A stretch of 64,000 nt of DNA, from the NCBI GenBank assembly GCA_035910535.1, contig JAMHXF010000063.1, forward strand, positions 61,619 to 125,618, written 5' to 3'. Below, one piece after another: positions 1 to 8,437 of the stretch (positions are counted from its first letter, which is position 1; each line of letters starts with the position of its first letter). The translations under genes were made by a program, and so were the position numbers. The notes beneath the pieces are model-generated. The model was not told where the DNA came from, did no database searches, and saw nothing but the letters and a program-made list of their open reading frames with translations. Source of the stretch: Archangium_A sp035910535 (lineage in GTDB: Bacteria > Myxococcota > Myxococcia > Myxococcales > Myxococcaceae).

Positions 1-197
1 TGAAAGCGCTGCAGGCCGCGCTCGCTCAACATCGCGCCACGAATGAACTTGAGCGCCAGCCGCCGCCCGAGCCGCTCGTCGACCGCGAGGAAGACGGTGC
101 CCATCGAGCCTTCGCCCACCAGCCGCGTCAAACGGAAGCCGTTGACGACCACGCCCGGCGCCAAAACGTCCTGTGTCACCCCATCGCCCGGACCCAT
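1..197 (-). CDS. Ser/Thr protein kinase, N-terminal part (cut by window edge)
   Basis: Only the first 65 codons are inside the window; the gene continues beyond base 1. The visible protein has the Gly-rich nucleotide loop GEGSMGTVFLA at about residues 27-37, followed by the VAIK-like strand RLALKFI with the ATP-anchoring lysine, so it is the N-lobe of a Hanks-type (eukaryotic-like) kinase. The ATG lies five bases after the stop of the upstream kinase at 202-2250 on the same strand, so the two kinases are probably co-transcribed. Domains further downstream cannot be judged. Family assignment is firm; start choice is likely because the loop comes at the usual distance from it. Confidence 0.88.
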   Translation of the reverse strand, partial: MGPGDGVTQDVLAPGVVVNGFRLTRLVGEGSMGTVFLAVDERLGRRLALKFIRGAMLSERGLQRF

Positions 198-201
198 GAC
201 A

Positions 202-2250
202 TCACTGCAGGAAGTTCACCTGAACCTTGGTGGTCGCGTTGGCTTCGACCCGCACCACGCGCGTCTGCGTCGGGTAGTCGGGGTTGGTGAACGTGCAGGA
301 AAACTCCCCCGCCGGGAGTTGCTGGTCTGCGAACGGCGTCTGATCTTTGAAGCGCACTTGAGGGCACTCAACCACGGCCCACGGCTTGACCACGAAACGA
401 ACCGTGCCCCGGCCCGCGACGACGGGCGGCTTCACTTCGACGGGGGGCTTCACGACGTTGGGTTGCTTCAGCTTCGTAGGCACCAGCGTGTAGCGATGCG
501 GCGCAGCGCCGTCCTTCACTTCGAAACGATCTTCGAGGTCTGAAAAACCAGCGAGGTGCAGTTCGGCCGTCAACAGCGTGCTGGTCTCGAAGTCTGCAGA
601 GAACGGCGTGGTGCCCACGGGCTGCCCGTTCAACGACAGCGCAGCACCAGGAGGCGTGCTCTCGAAGCGCACCGTCACCACGGTTCGCGCGATCACCTCG
701 ACGGGCTTCGCGGCCTCCGCAGGGTCGAGCGGCTCGAGCGTGACGAGCCCCAGGTTTTCCTGCACACCTTCACGGAAGCTGACCTGCCGCTGCTGCGGCT
801 TGAAGCCGTCTTTCTCGAACGTCAGCTGCGTGTCTCCAACCGCCACCACCACGCGCGAACAGGGCGTGGTGCACACCACGTTGCCGCCGCTCTTCACGGC
901 CGCGCCCGCCGGTTCACTGACGACCTGAAGCAGCGCCTCACGGCTCGAGGCGTTCGACATGAAGGCCCAACCGGCGGCGCCCACGGCGAGCAACGCCGCC
1001 ACCGCGACGACGGCGAACACAGCGCCACCACGTTTGCGCTCGCCCTGCGTGGGCATGCTCGCTTCAGTCGGGTACTGCGCCTGCGGTGCGGGCCGTTGAT
1101 CGAGCGCGCGCTCGAGGGCCTTGCGAGAATTGCTGCCGGTGCGGCCGGGCCCACGTTCGGCAGAAGTGACCTCGAGCTCGCGCTTCGGGCGCGCCTGCGA
1201 CTGCGTGGCGCGCTTCGCCTTGCCGCGAAATTCTCCCGTCGGCGTGGCGCGGTCGGGAATCAGCTCTTCGCCGCGCGAGACGTCGGCCGTCTCGATGAGC
1301 AGCCGCCCTTCTTCCTGCTCGCGCGCCAGCCGCTCCCGGTAGACGTCGTGCATGAACTCCGCGAGCGCAGCGGAGCTCGAGGGCATCTTGTTGCTCAGCA
1401 GCCAGTGCTCGAGCGCCGCGCCGAGTTGCCGCGCTTCGCTGTAGCGATCTTCGCGGTTCTTCGTGAGCGCCTTCATCACGATGGCGTCGAGGTCGATGGG
1501 CACGCGCGCGTGCACCTGCGAGGGCGGCGCGATCTGACACTCGCTGACCGCGTTGAGCGTTTGAATGTCGGTGGCGCGCTTGAAGAGCCGCGTGCCGGTG
1601 AGCAGCTCGTAGAGCACGACGCCGAGCGCGAAGATGTCGGTGCGACAGTCGATCTGCTGACCGCTCGCCTGCTCGGGCGACATGTACGAGTACTTGCCCT
1701 TGAGCACGCCTGACCTGGTGACCGTGGCCTGATCTGCGGCCTTGGCGATGCCGAAGTCGACCACCTTCACGCCGCCCTCGAAGGACACGAGAATGTTCTG
1801 CGGCGAGATGTCGCGATGAACGATGTTGAGCGGCCGACCTGATTGATCAGGCTTCTTGTGCGCGTAGTCGAGGCCCGCAGCCGCATCGATGATCATGCGA
1901 CAGATCAACGCGATGGGTATGGGCTTGCCCTCGCGCTCGGAGTGCTTCCACACGCGGCGCACGTCTTCGCCGTGAATGAACTCCATGGCGATGAAGTAGC
2001 TGTCGTCTTGCGCGCCGAGATCGAAGATCTGAACGATGTTCGGGTGGTTGAGCCGCGCGGCGATGCGCGCCTCGTCGAGGAACATGGTGATGAAGTCATC
2101 GTTCTCGGCGAGGTGCGGAAGAATGCGCTTCACCACCAGCAACTTCTCGAAGCCCTCAGGCCCCACCTGACGCGCGAGATAGATCTGCGCCATGCCGCCC
2201 ACGGCGAGCTTCTTCAGCAGTTGGTAGCGGCCGTAGGTTTCGAGCGACAC
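202..2250 (-). CDS. Membrane Ser/Thr protein kinase with PEGA domains
   Basis: The protein has 682 residues. The kinase domain covers about residues 7-285: Gly loop around 14-25 (AVGGMAQIYLA), catalytic Lys41, HRD at 145-147, DFG at 165-167 and the SPEQ activation segment near 191. A charged, Pro/Gln-rich linker (about 320-405) leads to one membrane helix at about 409-431. Outside it are two PEGA-type beta domains (about 440-505 and 525-590) and a third C-terminal beta segment. The predicted arrangement is a cytoplasmic kinase with an envelope-facing sensor or scaffold. The start is a GTG at 2248-2250; no strong ribosome site is visible, but the Gly loop spacing fits. A second kinase gene follows five bases downstream. 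The ligand of the PEGA domains and the substrates are unknown. Confidence 0.93.
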   Translation of the reverse strand: MSLETYGRYQLLKKLAVGGMAQIYLARQVGPEGFEKLLVVKRILPHLAENDDFITMFLDEARIAARLNHPNIVQIFDLGAQDDSYFIAMEFIHGEDVRRVWKHSEREGKPIPIALICRMIIDAAAGLDYAHKKPDQSGRPLNIVHRDISPQNILVSFEGGVKVVDFGIAKAADQATVTRSGVLKGKYSYMSPEQASGQQIDCRTDIFALGVVLYELLTGTRLFKRATDIQTLNAVSECQIAPPSQVHARVPIDLDAIVMKALTKNREDRYSEARQLGAALEHWLLSNKMPSSSAALAEFMHDVYRERLAREQEEGRLLIETADVSRGEELIPDRATPTGEFRGKAKRATQSQARPKRELEVTSAERGPGRTGSNSRKALERALDQRPAPQAQYPTEASMPTQGERKRGGAVFAVVAVAALLAVGAAGWAFMSNASSREALLQVVSEPAGAAVKSGGNVVCTTPCSRVVVAVGDTQLTFEKDGFKPQQRQVSFREGVQENLGLVTLEPLDPAEAAKPVEVIARTVVTVRFESTPPGAALSLNGQPVGTTPFSADFETSTLLTAELHLAGFSDLEDRFEVKDGAAPHRYTLVPTKLKQPNVVKPPVEVKPPVVAGRGTVRFVVKPWAVVECPQVRFKDQTPFADQQLPAGEFSCTFTNPDYPTQTRVVRVEANATTKVQVNFLQ

Positions 2251-2310
2251 GACGAAGGAACCAGCATGCTAGGCCACCGGAGTGGTGGCGCAAACGCCTG
2301 AAACGACGGG

Positions 2311-2649
2311 TCACCGCTGTGTCACACGCCTGACTCGCTTCTCACGAGTTTCACGCATGAGCTGCTCGAGGTCGTCGAGCTTGCGCTGCAGCACCGGGAA
2401 GAGGAGCCGGTTGTCGTCGACGCGATCGAAGAGCGTCAAGATCTCGTCGACGGCCTTCTCGATGACCTCCGCGCGCTCGGGGCTGATGCGCCGCAAGAGC
2501 ATGTCGGCGCCGGCTTCAATCAACACGCGCGCGACGGCGTCACGGGAGGCCAGCGGCTCCTGCTTCTTCTGCCCCAGACCTTCGATCACCCGCAGCTTCG
2601 GAGCGGCCTTGAGGTTCAGCTCGAGCTGGCGATCGTCGCGCTTCGACAT
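2311..2649 (-). CDS. Small conserved hypothetical protein
   Basis: The protein has 112 residues, starts MSKRDDRQLELNLK and is rich in charged residues. The second half (about residues 45-112) looks wholly helical with heptad-like leucines, ending in an Arg-rich tail, so a coiled-coil or small adaptor is plausible. I do not recognise a named family. The reading frame stays open far upstream across cheB on the other strand, but that extension has no sensible composition; ATG at 2649 is the natural start. It is divergent from cheB (126 bases apart) and lies 60 bases upstream of the kinase gene on the same strand. Function is unknown. Confidence 0.75.
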   Translation of the reverse strand: MSKRDDRQLELNLKAAPKLRVIEGLGQKKQEPLASRDAVARVLIEAGADMLLRRISPERAEVIEKAVDEILTLFDRVDDNRLLFPVLQRKLDDLEQLMRETREKRVRRVTQR

Positions 2650-2775
2650 GCGCGCACCATACGGCCCGGCTCCGACAGGGGAATTTTGTGGCCGCGCGAC
2701 GTGCAGCGGCCTGTAGCGCTTGTTGATTCGCGAGGCTGATTTCCGTCGAACGCGCTTAGACTGGCGACGCATTCG

Positions 2776-4251
2776 ATGACGAAATTCCGTGTCCTCATCG
2801 TCGACGACTCGTCGCTCAGCCGCGAAGTGCTGCGGCGCACGCTCGAGATCAACGCCACGCTGGTCGTCGTCGGTGAGGCGAAGACCGGTGAAGAAGCCAT
2901 CACCATGGTGCGGGCGCTCAAGCCCGACCTCGTGACGATGGACCTCAACATGCCCGGCATGGGTGGGCTGAAGGCCATCGAAGTGGTGATGCGCGACCGC
3001 CCCACGCCCATCGTCGTCATCTCCGAGCGTTCGTCGACTTCCGGGGTCGATCTCAACTACGAGGCCATCTCGCGCGGCGCGTTGGAGCTCGTGCCCAAGT
3101 CGGCGGTGTTCGGCGCCGGCGACGACGACGTGCGTCGCTTCATCGAGCGCATGTGGCTGCTGGCTGAGGCCGGTGTCGCCGACGAAAAACCGGCGCCCCT
3201 CGCGGCCCCTGCCCCGCCGATTCCCGTCTCGACCGAGAAGCCGCTGTTGCTCGGCATCGGCGCGTCGACGGGCGGCCCCAAGGCGCTGGCCAGGTTGTTG
3301 TCGTCGCTGCCTCGCGACTTTCCGCTGCCGATCGCCATCGTGCAGCACATGGCAGAAGACTTCTTCGACTCGTTCGTTCGCTTCTTGAAAGATGCGTCGG
3401 GGCACCCCGTCGAGCAGGCCACCGCGAGCTCGAAGTTCGAAGTGGGCAAGGTGTACGTCGCGCCGCCGCGGCAGGAGCTCTTCGTTCGCGAGAACCTGAC
3501 GGTGAAGTTGCTGCCGCCACCGCCCAACTCGCTCATTTCTCCGTCGGTCGACTCGCTGTTCTTTTCGATGGCCACCGCGCTCAAGGGGCGCGGCATCGGC
3601 GTGCTGCTCACCGGCATGGGAGACGACGGCGCGCAGGGGCTGCTGCGCATGCGCCGCATGGGTGCGCGCACGGTGGTGCAGGACAAGGCGAGCTGCGCGG
3701 TGTTCGGCATGCCCAAGGCCGCCGTCGAGCTCGGCGCGGCAGAGCACGTCATTGCGCTGCCCGACATCGGGCCGTTCCTCACGCGCGCCGTGAAGGGCGG
3801 CACCATCACCGGCACCACGCCTGCTTTCGTGCCAGCCGCACCGCTTCGACATTCAGAGTCAGCGCCGTCGTTGCCCGTCGTGCGCGACAGAAAAACGGTG
3901 TTGGTCGTCGACGATCAAGCCAGCGCGCTCGAGCTCGCGAAGACGACGTTGAGCCGCGCGGGCTACGAGGTGCTCACGCTCGACAACCCCATGCTGGTGG
4001 CGCGCACGCTGCGAAAGAACCCGGTCGATCTCGTGGTGCTCGAGCCCGAGCTCAAGACCATGAAGGCCGCGATGCTGGTGCAGACGCTGCGTACGCACGG
4101 CCACGGCGCGACGCCGGTCTTGCTGTGGTCGGCCATCGACGCCACCTCGCTCGCGTCACGCGCCCGTGAATGTCAGGCCACGCACGCGATTCGAAAAGGC
4201 GACACCGCCGATCTGATTCGTACCGTCGGCCGGCTCACCGCGAAGCCGTAG
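2776..4251 (+). CDS. cheB: Chemotaxis methylesterase CheB with extra C-terminal pseudo-receiver
   Basis: The protein has 491 residues in three modules. Residues 1-125 are a receiver domain with acidic D10/D11, phosphoacceptor D56 (VTMDLNMPG) and Lys108. Residues 155-340 are the CheB methylesterase/deamidase domain with the Ser164-His191-Asp284 triad in GASTGGP, QHM and GMGDDGA. Residues 373-490 look like a second receiver (VLVVDD at 375-380, Lys474), but its acceptor Asp is replaced by Glu423 (VVLEPEL). The enzyme removes methyl groups from chemoreceptor glutamates. Standard CheB is about 350 residues, so the third module is an addition. No cheR, cheA, cheW or receptor gene is adjacent, making this an orphan here. 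The 3' end overlaps the convergent ABC gene by 17 bases. Confidence 0.93.
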   Translation: MTKFRVLIVDDSSLSREVLRRTLEINATLVVVGEAKTGEEAITMVRALKPDLVTMDLNMPGMGGLKAIEVVMRDRPTPIVVISERSSTSGVDLNYEAISRGALELVPKSAVFGAGDDDVRRFIERMWLLAEAGVADEKPAPLAAPAPPIPVSTEKPLLLGIGASTGGPKALARLLSSLPRDFPLPIAIVQHMAEDFFDSFVRFLKDASGHPVEQATASSKFEVGKVYVAPPRQELFVRENLTVKLLPPPPNSLISPSVDSLFFSMATALKGRGIGVLLTGMGDDGAQGLLRMRRMGARTVVQDKASCAVFGMPKAAVELGAAEHVIALPDIGPFLTRAVKGGTITGTTPAFVPAAPLRHSESAPSLPVVRDRKTVLVVDDQASALELAKTTLSRAGYEVLTLDNPMLVARTLRKNPVDLVVLEPELKTMKAAMLVQTLRTHGHGATPVLLWSAIDATSLASRARECQATHAIRKGDTADLIRTVGRLTAKP

Positions 4252-5998
4252 TCGGAGCGATCACCCACCCTCGGGCGCGCTGCTGCTCCCGCCACAAGCG
4301 GGTGTACAAGCCGCGCTCGTCACGCAGCAGCGCCTCGTGCGTTCCGCTCGCGACGACGCGGCCTTCATCGAGCACCAGAATCTGGTCGGCGCGCGCGATG
4401 GTGCGCAGACGGTGCGCGATGACGACGACGGTTCGATCTTTCACCAGCGCGTCAATGGCGGCCTGAATGCGACTCTCGGCGGCAGCATCGACTGAGGCCG
4501 TCGCTTCATCGAGCAAGACGATCGGCGCGTTCTTCAGCAGCGCCCGCGCGATCGACAGCCGCTGCTTCTCGCCACCAGAGAGCAGGTTGCCCCCTTCACC
4601 CAGCGGCGTGTCGTAGCCCCTGGGCAACGCGCGAATGAAGTCGTCGGCCTGCGCGGCCTTCGCGGCCGCGAAGACGTCTTCGTCGCTCGCGTCGACCCTC
4701 CCGAGTCGGAGGTTCTCCATCACCGTGCCGCTGAAGAGCACGACGTCTTGAAAGACCATGGCGACGTGCTGGTGCAGCGCCTCGACGGGGAAATCGTGAA
4801 CGTCGACGCCGCCCACCTTCACCGCGCCGTGCTGCACGTCCCACAGCCGGGCAATGAGGTGAACGAGCGTCGACTTGCCTGAACCTGATGGGCCGACGAT
4901 CGCCGTCAGCTTCTTCGCGGGCAACGTCGCGCTCACGCCGCGCAACACCGGGCGGCCCGGCTCGTACGAGAACTCCACGTCTTCCAGGGTGACGTCGGCG
5001 CTCTCTGGTGAACGACGAAGCTGTGCCGGTTCGGCCATCGTCTGCTCGGCGAGCAACCCGTCGACGCGCAAAAGCGCCCGCTGCGCGCCACGCAACGTCA
5101 ACATCGCCACGCCGAGCTCAGCGAGCTGTCGACTCACGCCCGCCGAGACGACGAGGAACGTGAAGAGCGTCACCGCAGACAACGACCCCCCGAGCAGAAG
5201 AAACGTGCCGACCCACGCGACCAGCACGTACGCGAGCTCGACCACGAAGCCATAGATGCCGAGCATCGGCGCCGGCCACACCTCTGCAGCAACCATCGCG
5301 TCGCGCAGCCGCCGCATCGACGCTTCGAGCTCGCCTTCCGCACCCCGATGACGCCCGAACGTGCGCAGCACCGCGATGCCCTGAACGAATTCGACGAGCC
5401 GCGCGTTGGCGTCGCCGCTGGCGGCGATCACCTGGTCGACGCGCCGGAGGAAGAGCGGAGTCGTGAGCTGAAGCACCCCAAACGCGAGCGGCATCGTCAG
5501 CACCAACGAAAGCCCCAGTCGCCAATCGAGCAGACACAGCCCGAGACCGACGACCATCGGCAAGACGAAGCTCGCCGTGAAGAGGCCAATGAGGTGCGAC
5601 CAGATCTCCTCGACCAACGCGATGTCTGTGGTGAGCACGCCGGCCAGCTCACCCGAGCGACGCGTGGTGAAGAACCCCATCGGCAAGCGCCGCAGATGGT
5701 CGGCCACACGAATGCGCGTTTTGCCCATCAAGCTGTGCGCGGCGAGAAAAATGTCGCTCATCGACCACCGGGCAAGAAACGCGCGCGCGACGACAGCGAC
5801 CAACGCGCCGGCCGTCAGCTGCCAGACGAGCTCGAGCGTCAACGTGCGCGCGAGGGCCCGCTGAAGAAACAGCAACATCAACGCGAGCGGCACTGCGGTG
5901 GCGACCGACTCAGCGACGGCGAACGCCATGCCTCGCGTCAGTCGACGGTCTGTCTCGCCAGCGAGCCGACTGCCCAACGTGAAGAGCTCTCGAATCAC
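4235..5998 (-). CDS. ABC exporter half-transporter B (membrane + ATPase)
   Basis: From the GTG at 5998 the protein has 587 residues: an N-terminal six-helix type I exporter membrane domain (about the first 310 residues) and a C-terminal ATPase with Walker A GPSGSGKST, signature LSGGEKQRLS and Walker B LLDEATASVD. The GTG overlaps the stop of the upstream partner (GTGA) and is preceded by GGAGG six bases away, which decides against the longer reading from 6025. Paired half-transporters with this DEATA motif resemble IrtA/IrtB and YbtP/YbtQ, which move siderophores or metals, but the cargo here is an inference. Translation is probably coupled to the partner. Confidence 0.9.
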   Translation of the reverse strand: MIRELFTLGSRLAGETDRRLTRGMAFAVAESVATAVPLALMLLFLQRALARTLTLELVWQLTAGALVAVVARAFLARWSMSDIFLAAHSLMGKTRIRVADHLRRLPMGFFTTRRSGELAGVLTTDIALVEEIWSHLIGLFTASFVLPMVVGLGLCLLDWRLGLSLVLTMPLAFGVLQLTTPLFLRRVDQVIAASGDANARLVEFVQGIAVLRTFGRHRGAEGELEASMRRLRDAMVAAEVWPAPMLGIYGFVVELAYVLVAWVGTFLLLGGSLSAVTLFTFLVVSAGVSRQLAELGVAMLTLRGAQRALLRVDGLLAEQTMAEPAQLRRSPESADVTLEDVEFSYEPGRPVLRGVSATLPAKKLTAIVGPSGSGKSTLVHLIARLWDVQHGAVKVGGVDVHDFPVEALHQHVAMVFQDVVLFSGTVMENLRLGRVDASDEDVFAAAKAAQADDFIRALPRGYDTPLGEGGNLLSGGEKQRLSIARALLKNAPIVLLDEATASVDAAAESRIQAAIDALVKDRTVVVIAHRLRTIARADQILVLDEGRVVASGTHEALLRDERGLYTRLWREQQRARGWVIAPTTASR

Positions 5999-7800
5999 GC
6001 CACACCTCCGACCTGCAGCGTCCACCCCTGGGCCGCCTGCTGTTCACGCCAGAGCGACTGGTAGAGCGCGCATCGCTCGAGCAAGTCGGAGTGCGGGCCT
6101 TGATCAACGACGCGGCCTGCCTCGAGCACCACGATGCGATGCGCGGTGGCGATCGTCGCCAGTCGATGCGCGATCACGAGCACCGTTCTCCCGGCGCAGA
6201 GCTCCGCCAGGGCGTCTTGAATCAGCGCTTCGTTTTCAGCGTCGGCGAACGCGGTGGCCTCATCGAGCACCAGCACCGGCGCGTCTTTGAGCAACGCCCG
6301 CGCGATCGACAAGCGCTGCTTCTCACCTCCGCTCAGCCGCGCGCCGCGTTCACCGAGGCGCGTGTCGTAGCCATCGGGCAACGCGGTGATGAAGTCGTGA
6401 GCCCGCGCCGCGCGACACGCGGCTTCGAGCTCTGCATCGGTCGCCGTTGGCCTCGCGAGCCGCAGGTTGTCGCGCACCGACCCGTAGAAGAGAAACACGT
6501 CTTGAAAGACGACCGACACGCGCGACAGCAACGCATCGAGCGGCTGCGCATCGAGCCGAACACCGCCCAGCTCCACCGCTCCAGTTGTCGGCTCCCACAG
6601 TCTCGGAACCAGGCGCGCGAGCGACGTCTTCCCTGCTCCCGACGGGCCGACCAGCGCGGTGACCTCGCCAGCACGCGCTTCGAAGTTCACCCCCGACAAC
6701 GCGGTGCGGCCGTCTCCGTACACGAGCCCCACATCACGAAACGCGAGACCAAAGCCGTTGGGCGTCGAGGTGCCGGAGTCGACGAGCGACGGAGCCTCGA
6801 GCACCTTCACCAGCCGCGCGTTGCCCTCTTCGATGCGCTGAATGTTGCCGAACGCGAACATCAAACGAAGCAGCCCGAGTAACAGCTGCGGGCCAAGCAC
6901 GAGGAACAACGTCAGACTCTCGAGCGACAACCGCCCCGAGAGATGCAGCCAACCGCCGAGCGGCATCAACACCACGAGGCTCGAGCCGATGATCGCCGAG
7001 AACGCGCCAAACGAGCTGCCGCTGCGCCGCATGTAGCCCTCGACCCACGCCAGACCTGCGTCGATGGACCTCGCCAGCGCGCCGAAGCGCTGGGCTGACA
7101 ACCCGAACGCCTTGATGACGTGAATGCCGCGGAAGTACTCGAGCAACGCGCTGTTCGTCTGATCTTGAACGGCGAGCCACCCGCGATGCACTTCGTCCAT
7201 GCCGCGCATGGCGGCGCCCATCACGCCAATCGCGATCGGCGCAACGACCAACGTGCCCAGCGCCATGCGCCAGTCGACGAACAACAACGCGACGAAGGTC
7301 ACCAGAGGCACCGAGAACGCCGCGACAGCGTCGGGGAAATGGTGCGCGACGAAGCTCTCGATTTGCCCCACGTCGTCCATCACCAGGCGCTTGAGCTCGC
7401 CGCTCGTGCGCTTCGCGAAGAACGACAGCGGCACGTCACCCAGCTTGCGAACGAGGCGCAGCCGCAGGTCGTGAAGAATGTGAAACGCGGCGTAGTGCGC
7501 AGCCATGGTCGATGCCGACAAGCACGCGAAGCGCGCGAGCACCGCTGCGACGCCCCACGCACACAGGGTTCGCAGCACCTCGCCGTCGGGGCTTTCAGAG
7601 AAGACGACGGGCGCCATGCGGGCCACCACGAAAGCCGGCACGAGCGCCAGCGCCGAGCCGAGCACCGACAACGCAGCGGAGCTCGCCAGCAGGAGCCGTC
7701 GTGTACCGAGCAAGTAGAGCAGGCCCTTCGAACCGCTCAGCGCATGCGGAGCCACTTGCACTGGTTCGACCGCCGCCGGCAGCGCTTCTATCGCGTTCAT
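5995..7800 (-). CDS. ABC exporter half-transporter A (membrane + ATPase)
   Basis: The protein has 601 residues. A membrane domain spans about residues 25-320, followed by an ATPase domain with Walker A GPSGAGKTS at about 385-393, signature LSGGEKQRLS and Walker B VLDEATAFADAENE. The DEATAFADAENE form is typical of siderophore- or metal-linked exporters of the IrtA/YbtP type. It is the first gene of a two-gene unit with the half-transporter at 4235-5998; the stop and start codons overlap. A possible promoter lies immediately upstream (7810-7837). No siderophore biosynthesis genes are visible in the window, so cargo stays open; a lipid or peptide exporter is the alternative. Confidence 0.9.
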   Translation of the reverse strand: MNAIEALPAAVEPVQVAPHALSGSKGLLYLLGTRRLLLASSAALSVLGSALALVPAFVVARMAPVVFSESPDGEVLRTLCAWGVAAVLARFACLSASTMAAHYAAFHILHDLRLRLVRKLGDVPLSFFAKRTSGELKRLVMDDVGQIESFVAHHFPDAVAAFSVPLVTFVALLFVDWRMALGTLVVAPIAIGVMGAAMRGMDEVHRGWLAVQDQTNSALLEYFRGIHVIKAFGLSAQRFGALARSIDAGLAWVEGYMRRSGSSFGAFSAIIGSSLVVLMPLGGWLHLSGRLSLESLTLFLVLGPQLLLGLLRLMFAFGNIQRIEEGNARLVKVLEAPSLVDSGTSTPNGFGLAFRDVGLVYGDGRTALSGVNFEARAGEVTALVGPSGAGKTSLARLVPRLWEPTTGAVELGGVRLDAQPLDALLSRVSVVFQDVFLFYGSVRDNLRLARPTATDAELEAACRAARAHDFITALPDGYDTRLGERGARLSGGEKQRLSIARALLKDAPVLVLDEATAFADAENEALIQDALAELCAGRTVLVIAHRLATIATAHRIVVLEAGRVVDQGPHSDLLERCALYQSLWREQQAAQGWTLQVGGVA

Positions 7801-7809
7801 GCAGGCACG

Positions 7810-7840
7810 CGTATTCGCTATTGCAATTCAAAGTCAAATA
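7810..7840 (-). promoter_or_regulatory. Candidate promoter and imperfect dyad upstream of the ABC pair
   Basis: On the minus strand TTGACT (7832-7837) is separated by 16 bases from AATACG (7810-7815), which puts the transcription start only a few bases from the ATG at 7800. Bases 7819-7840 form an imperfect inverted repeat (outer TATT...AATA arms) overlapping the -35 element, a reasonable position for a repressor operator. The -10 match is weak, so this is tentative. Confidence 0.28.
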
Positions 7841-7888
7841 CACCCATTTGGAGGACTTCTGGCGACGAGTGCCAAGATGTGGGCCCCA

Positions 7889-8437
7889 ATGTCGATTCGT
7901 GCCGTGCTCGCAGTACTCGTGGTGTCTGGCGCAGTTGCTCACGCCGAAGCACCGAAGCTCAAAGCCCGCCTCGCCGTCGAGACGCACGGCGCGGGCTTCA
8001 ACTCAGGCGCGGGAGGTTCGCTGCTGGGGCTCGCCTTCGGCGGAGGGCTTCGCGCCGGCTTCGGCAACGAGCGCTGGGGCTTGTTTCTGCACGTCGAGAA
8101 CGACGTGTGGGGCGGCACCAACTACGACGCGGGGCTGGTGCCGGGCGTGTTGAACGTGGGCCTCGGAGGAGAACACCGCTTCGCCGACGGACTCATTCGC
8201 ACCGCCGTCGCGTTCGGGACCTCGACGCTGCTCTTCGACACCGTGCTCGACAAAGCAGGCTCCACGGGGCTGTACCTCGACGTGCGGCCGCTCGGCATTC
8301 GCTGGAAAATTCCCAAGACGATCCTCACCTTCGGCATCGACCCGCTCGGTCTGACGTTTCTCATGCCGGTGATGACTGGCCTGCCGCTGGTGCGCATTCA
8401 GTTCCGCACGTCGCTGTGTCTCGAGGTCACGTTGTGA
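7889..8437 (+). CDS. Exported hypothetical protein
   Basis: The protein has 182 residues from ATG 7889 (MSIRAVLAVLVVSGAVAHAEA), which begins with a clear Sec signal peptide ending in AHA. An ATG twelve bases upstream (7877) is an equally possible start. The mature part is rich in Gly, aromatic residues and alternating hydrophobic stretches (for example RAGFGNERWGLFLHVEND), as in small beta-barrel or surface beta-sandwich proteins. I recognise no named family. Its stop overlaps the GTG start of the next gene by four bases, so the two exported proteins are translationally coupled. Confidence 0.7.
   Translation: MSIRAVLAVLVVSGAVAHAEAPKLKARLAVETHGAGFNSGAGGSLLGLAFGGGLRAGFGNERWGLFLHVENDVWGGTNYDAGLVPGVLNVGLGGEHRFADGLIRTAVAFGTSTLLFDTVLDKAGSTGLYLDVRPLGIRWKIPKTILTFGIDPLGLTFLMPVMTGLPLVRIQFRTSLCLEVTL

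Noticed and set aside
2650..3852. Long upstream extension of the small minus-strand protein at 2311-2649
   Set aside because: It lies across cheB, is His/Arg-rich, and the ATG at 2649 is the only sensible start.
7120..8433. Long N-terminal extension of the phospholipase-like gene
   Set aside because: The frame runs through the ABC gene on the other strand; the signal peptide and the GTG at 8434 set the start.
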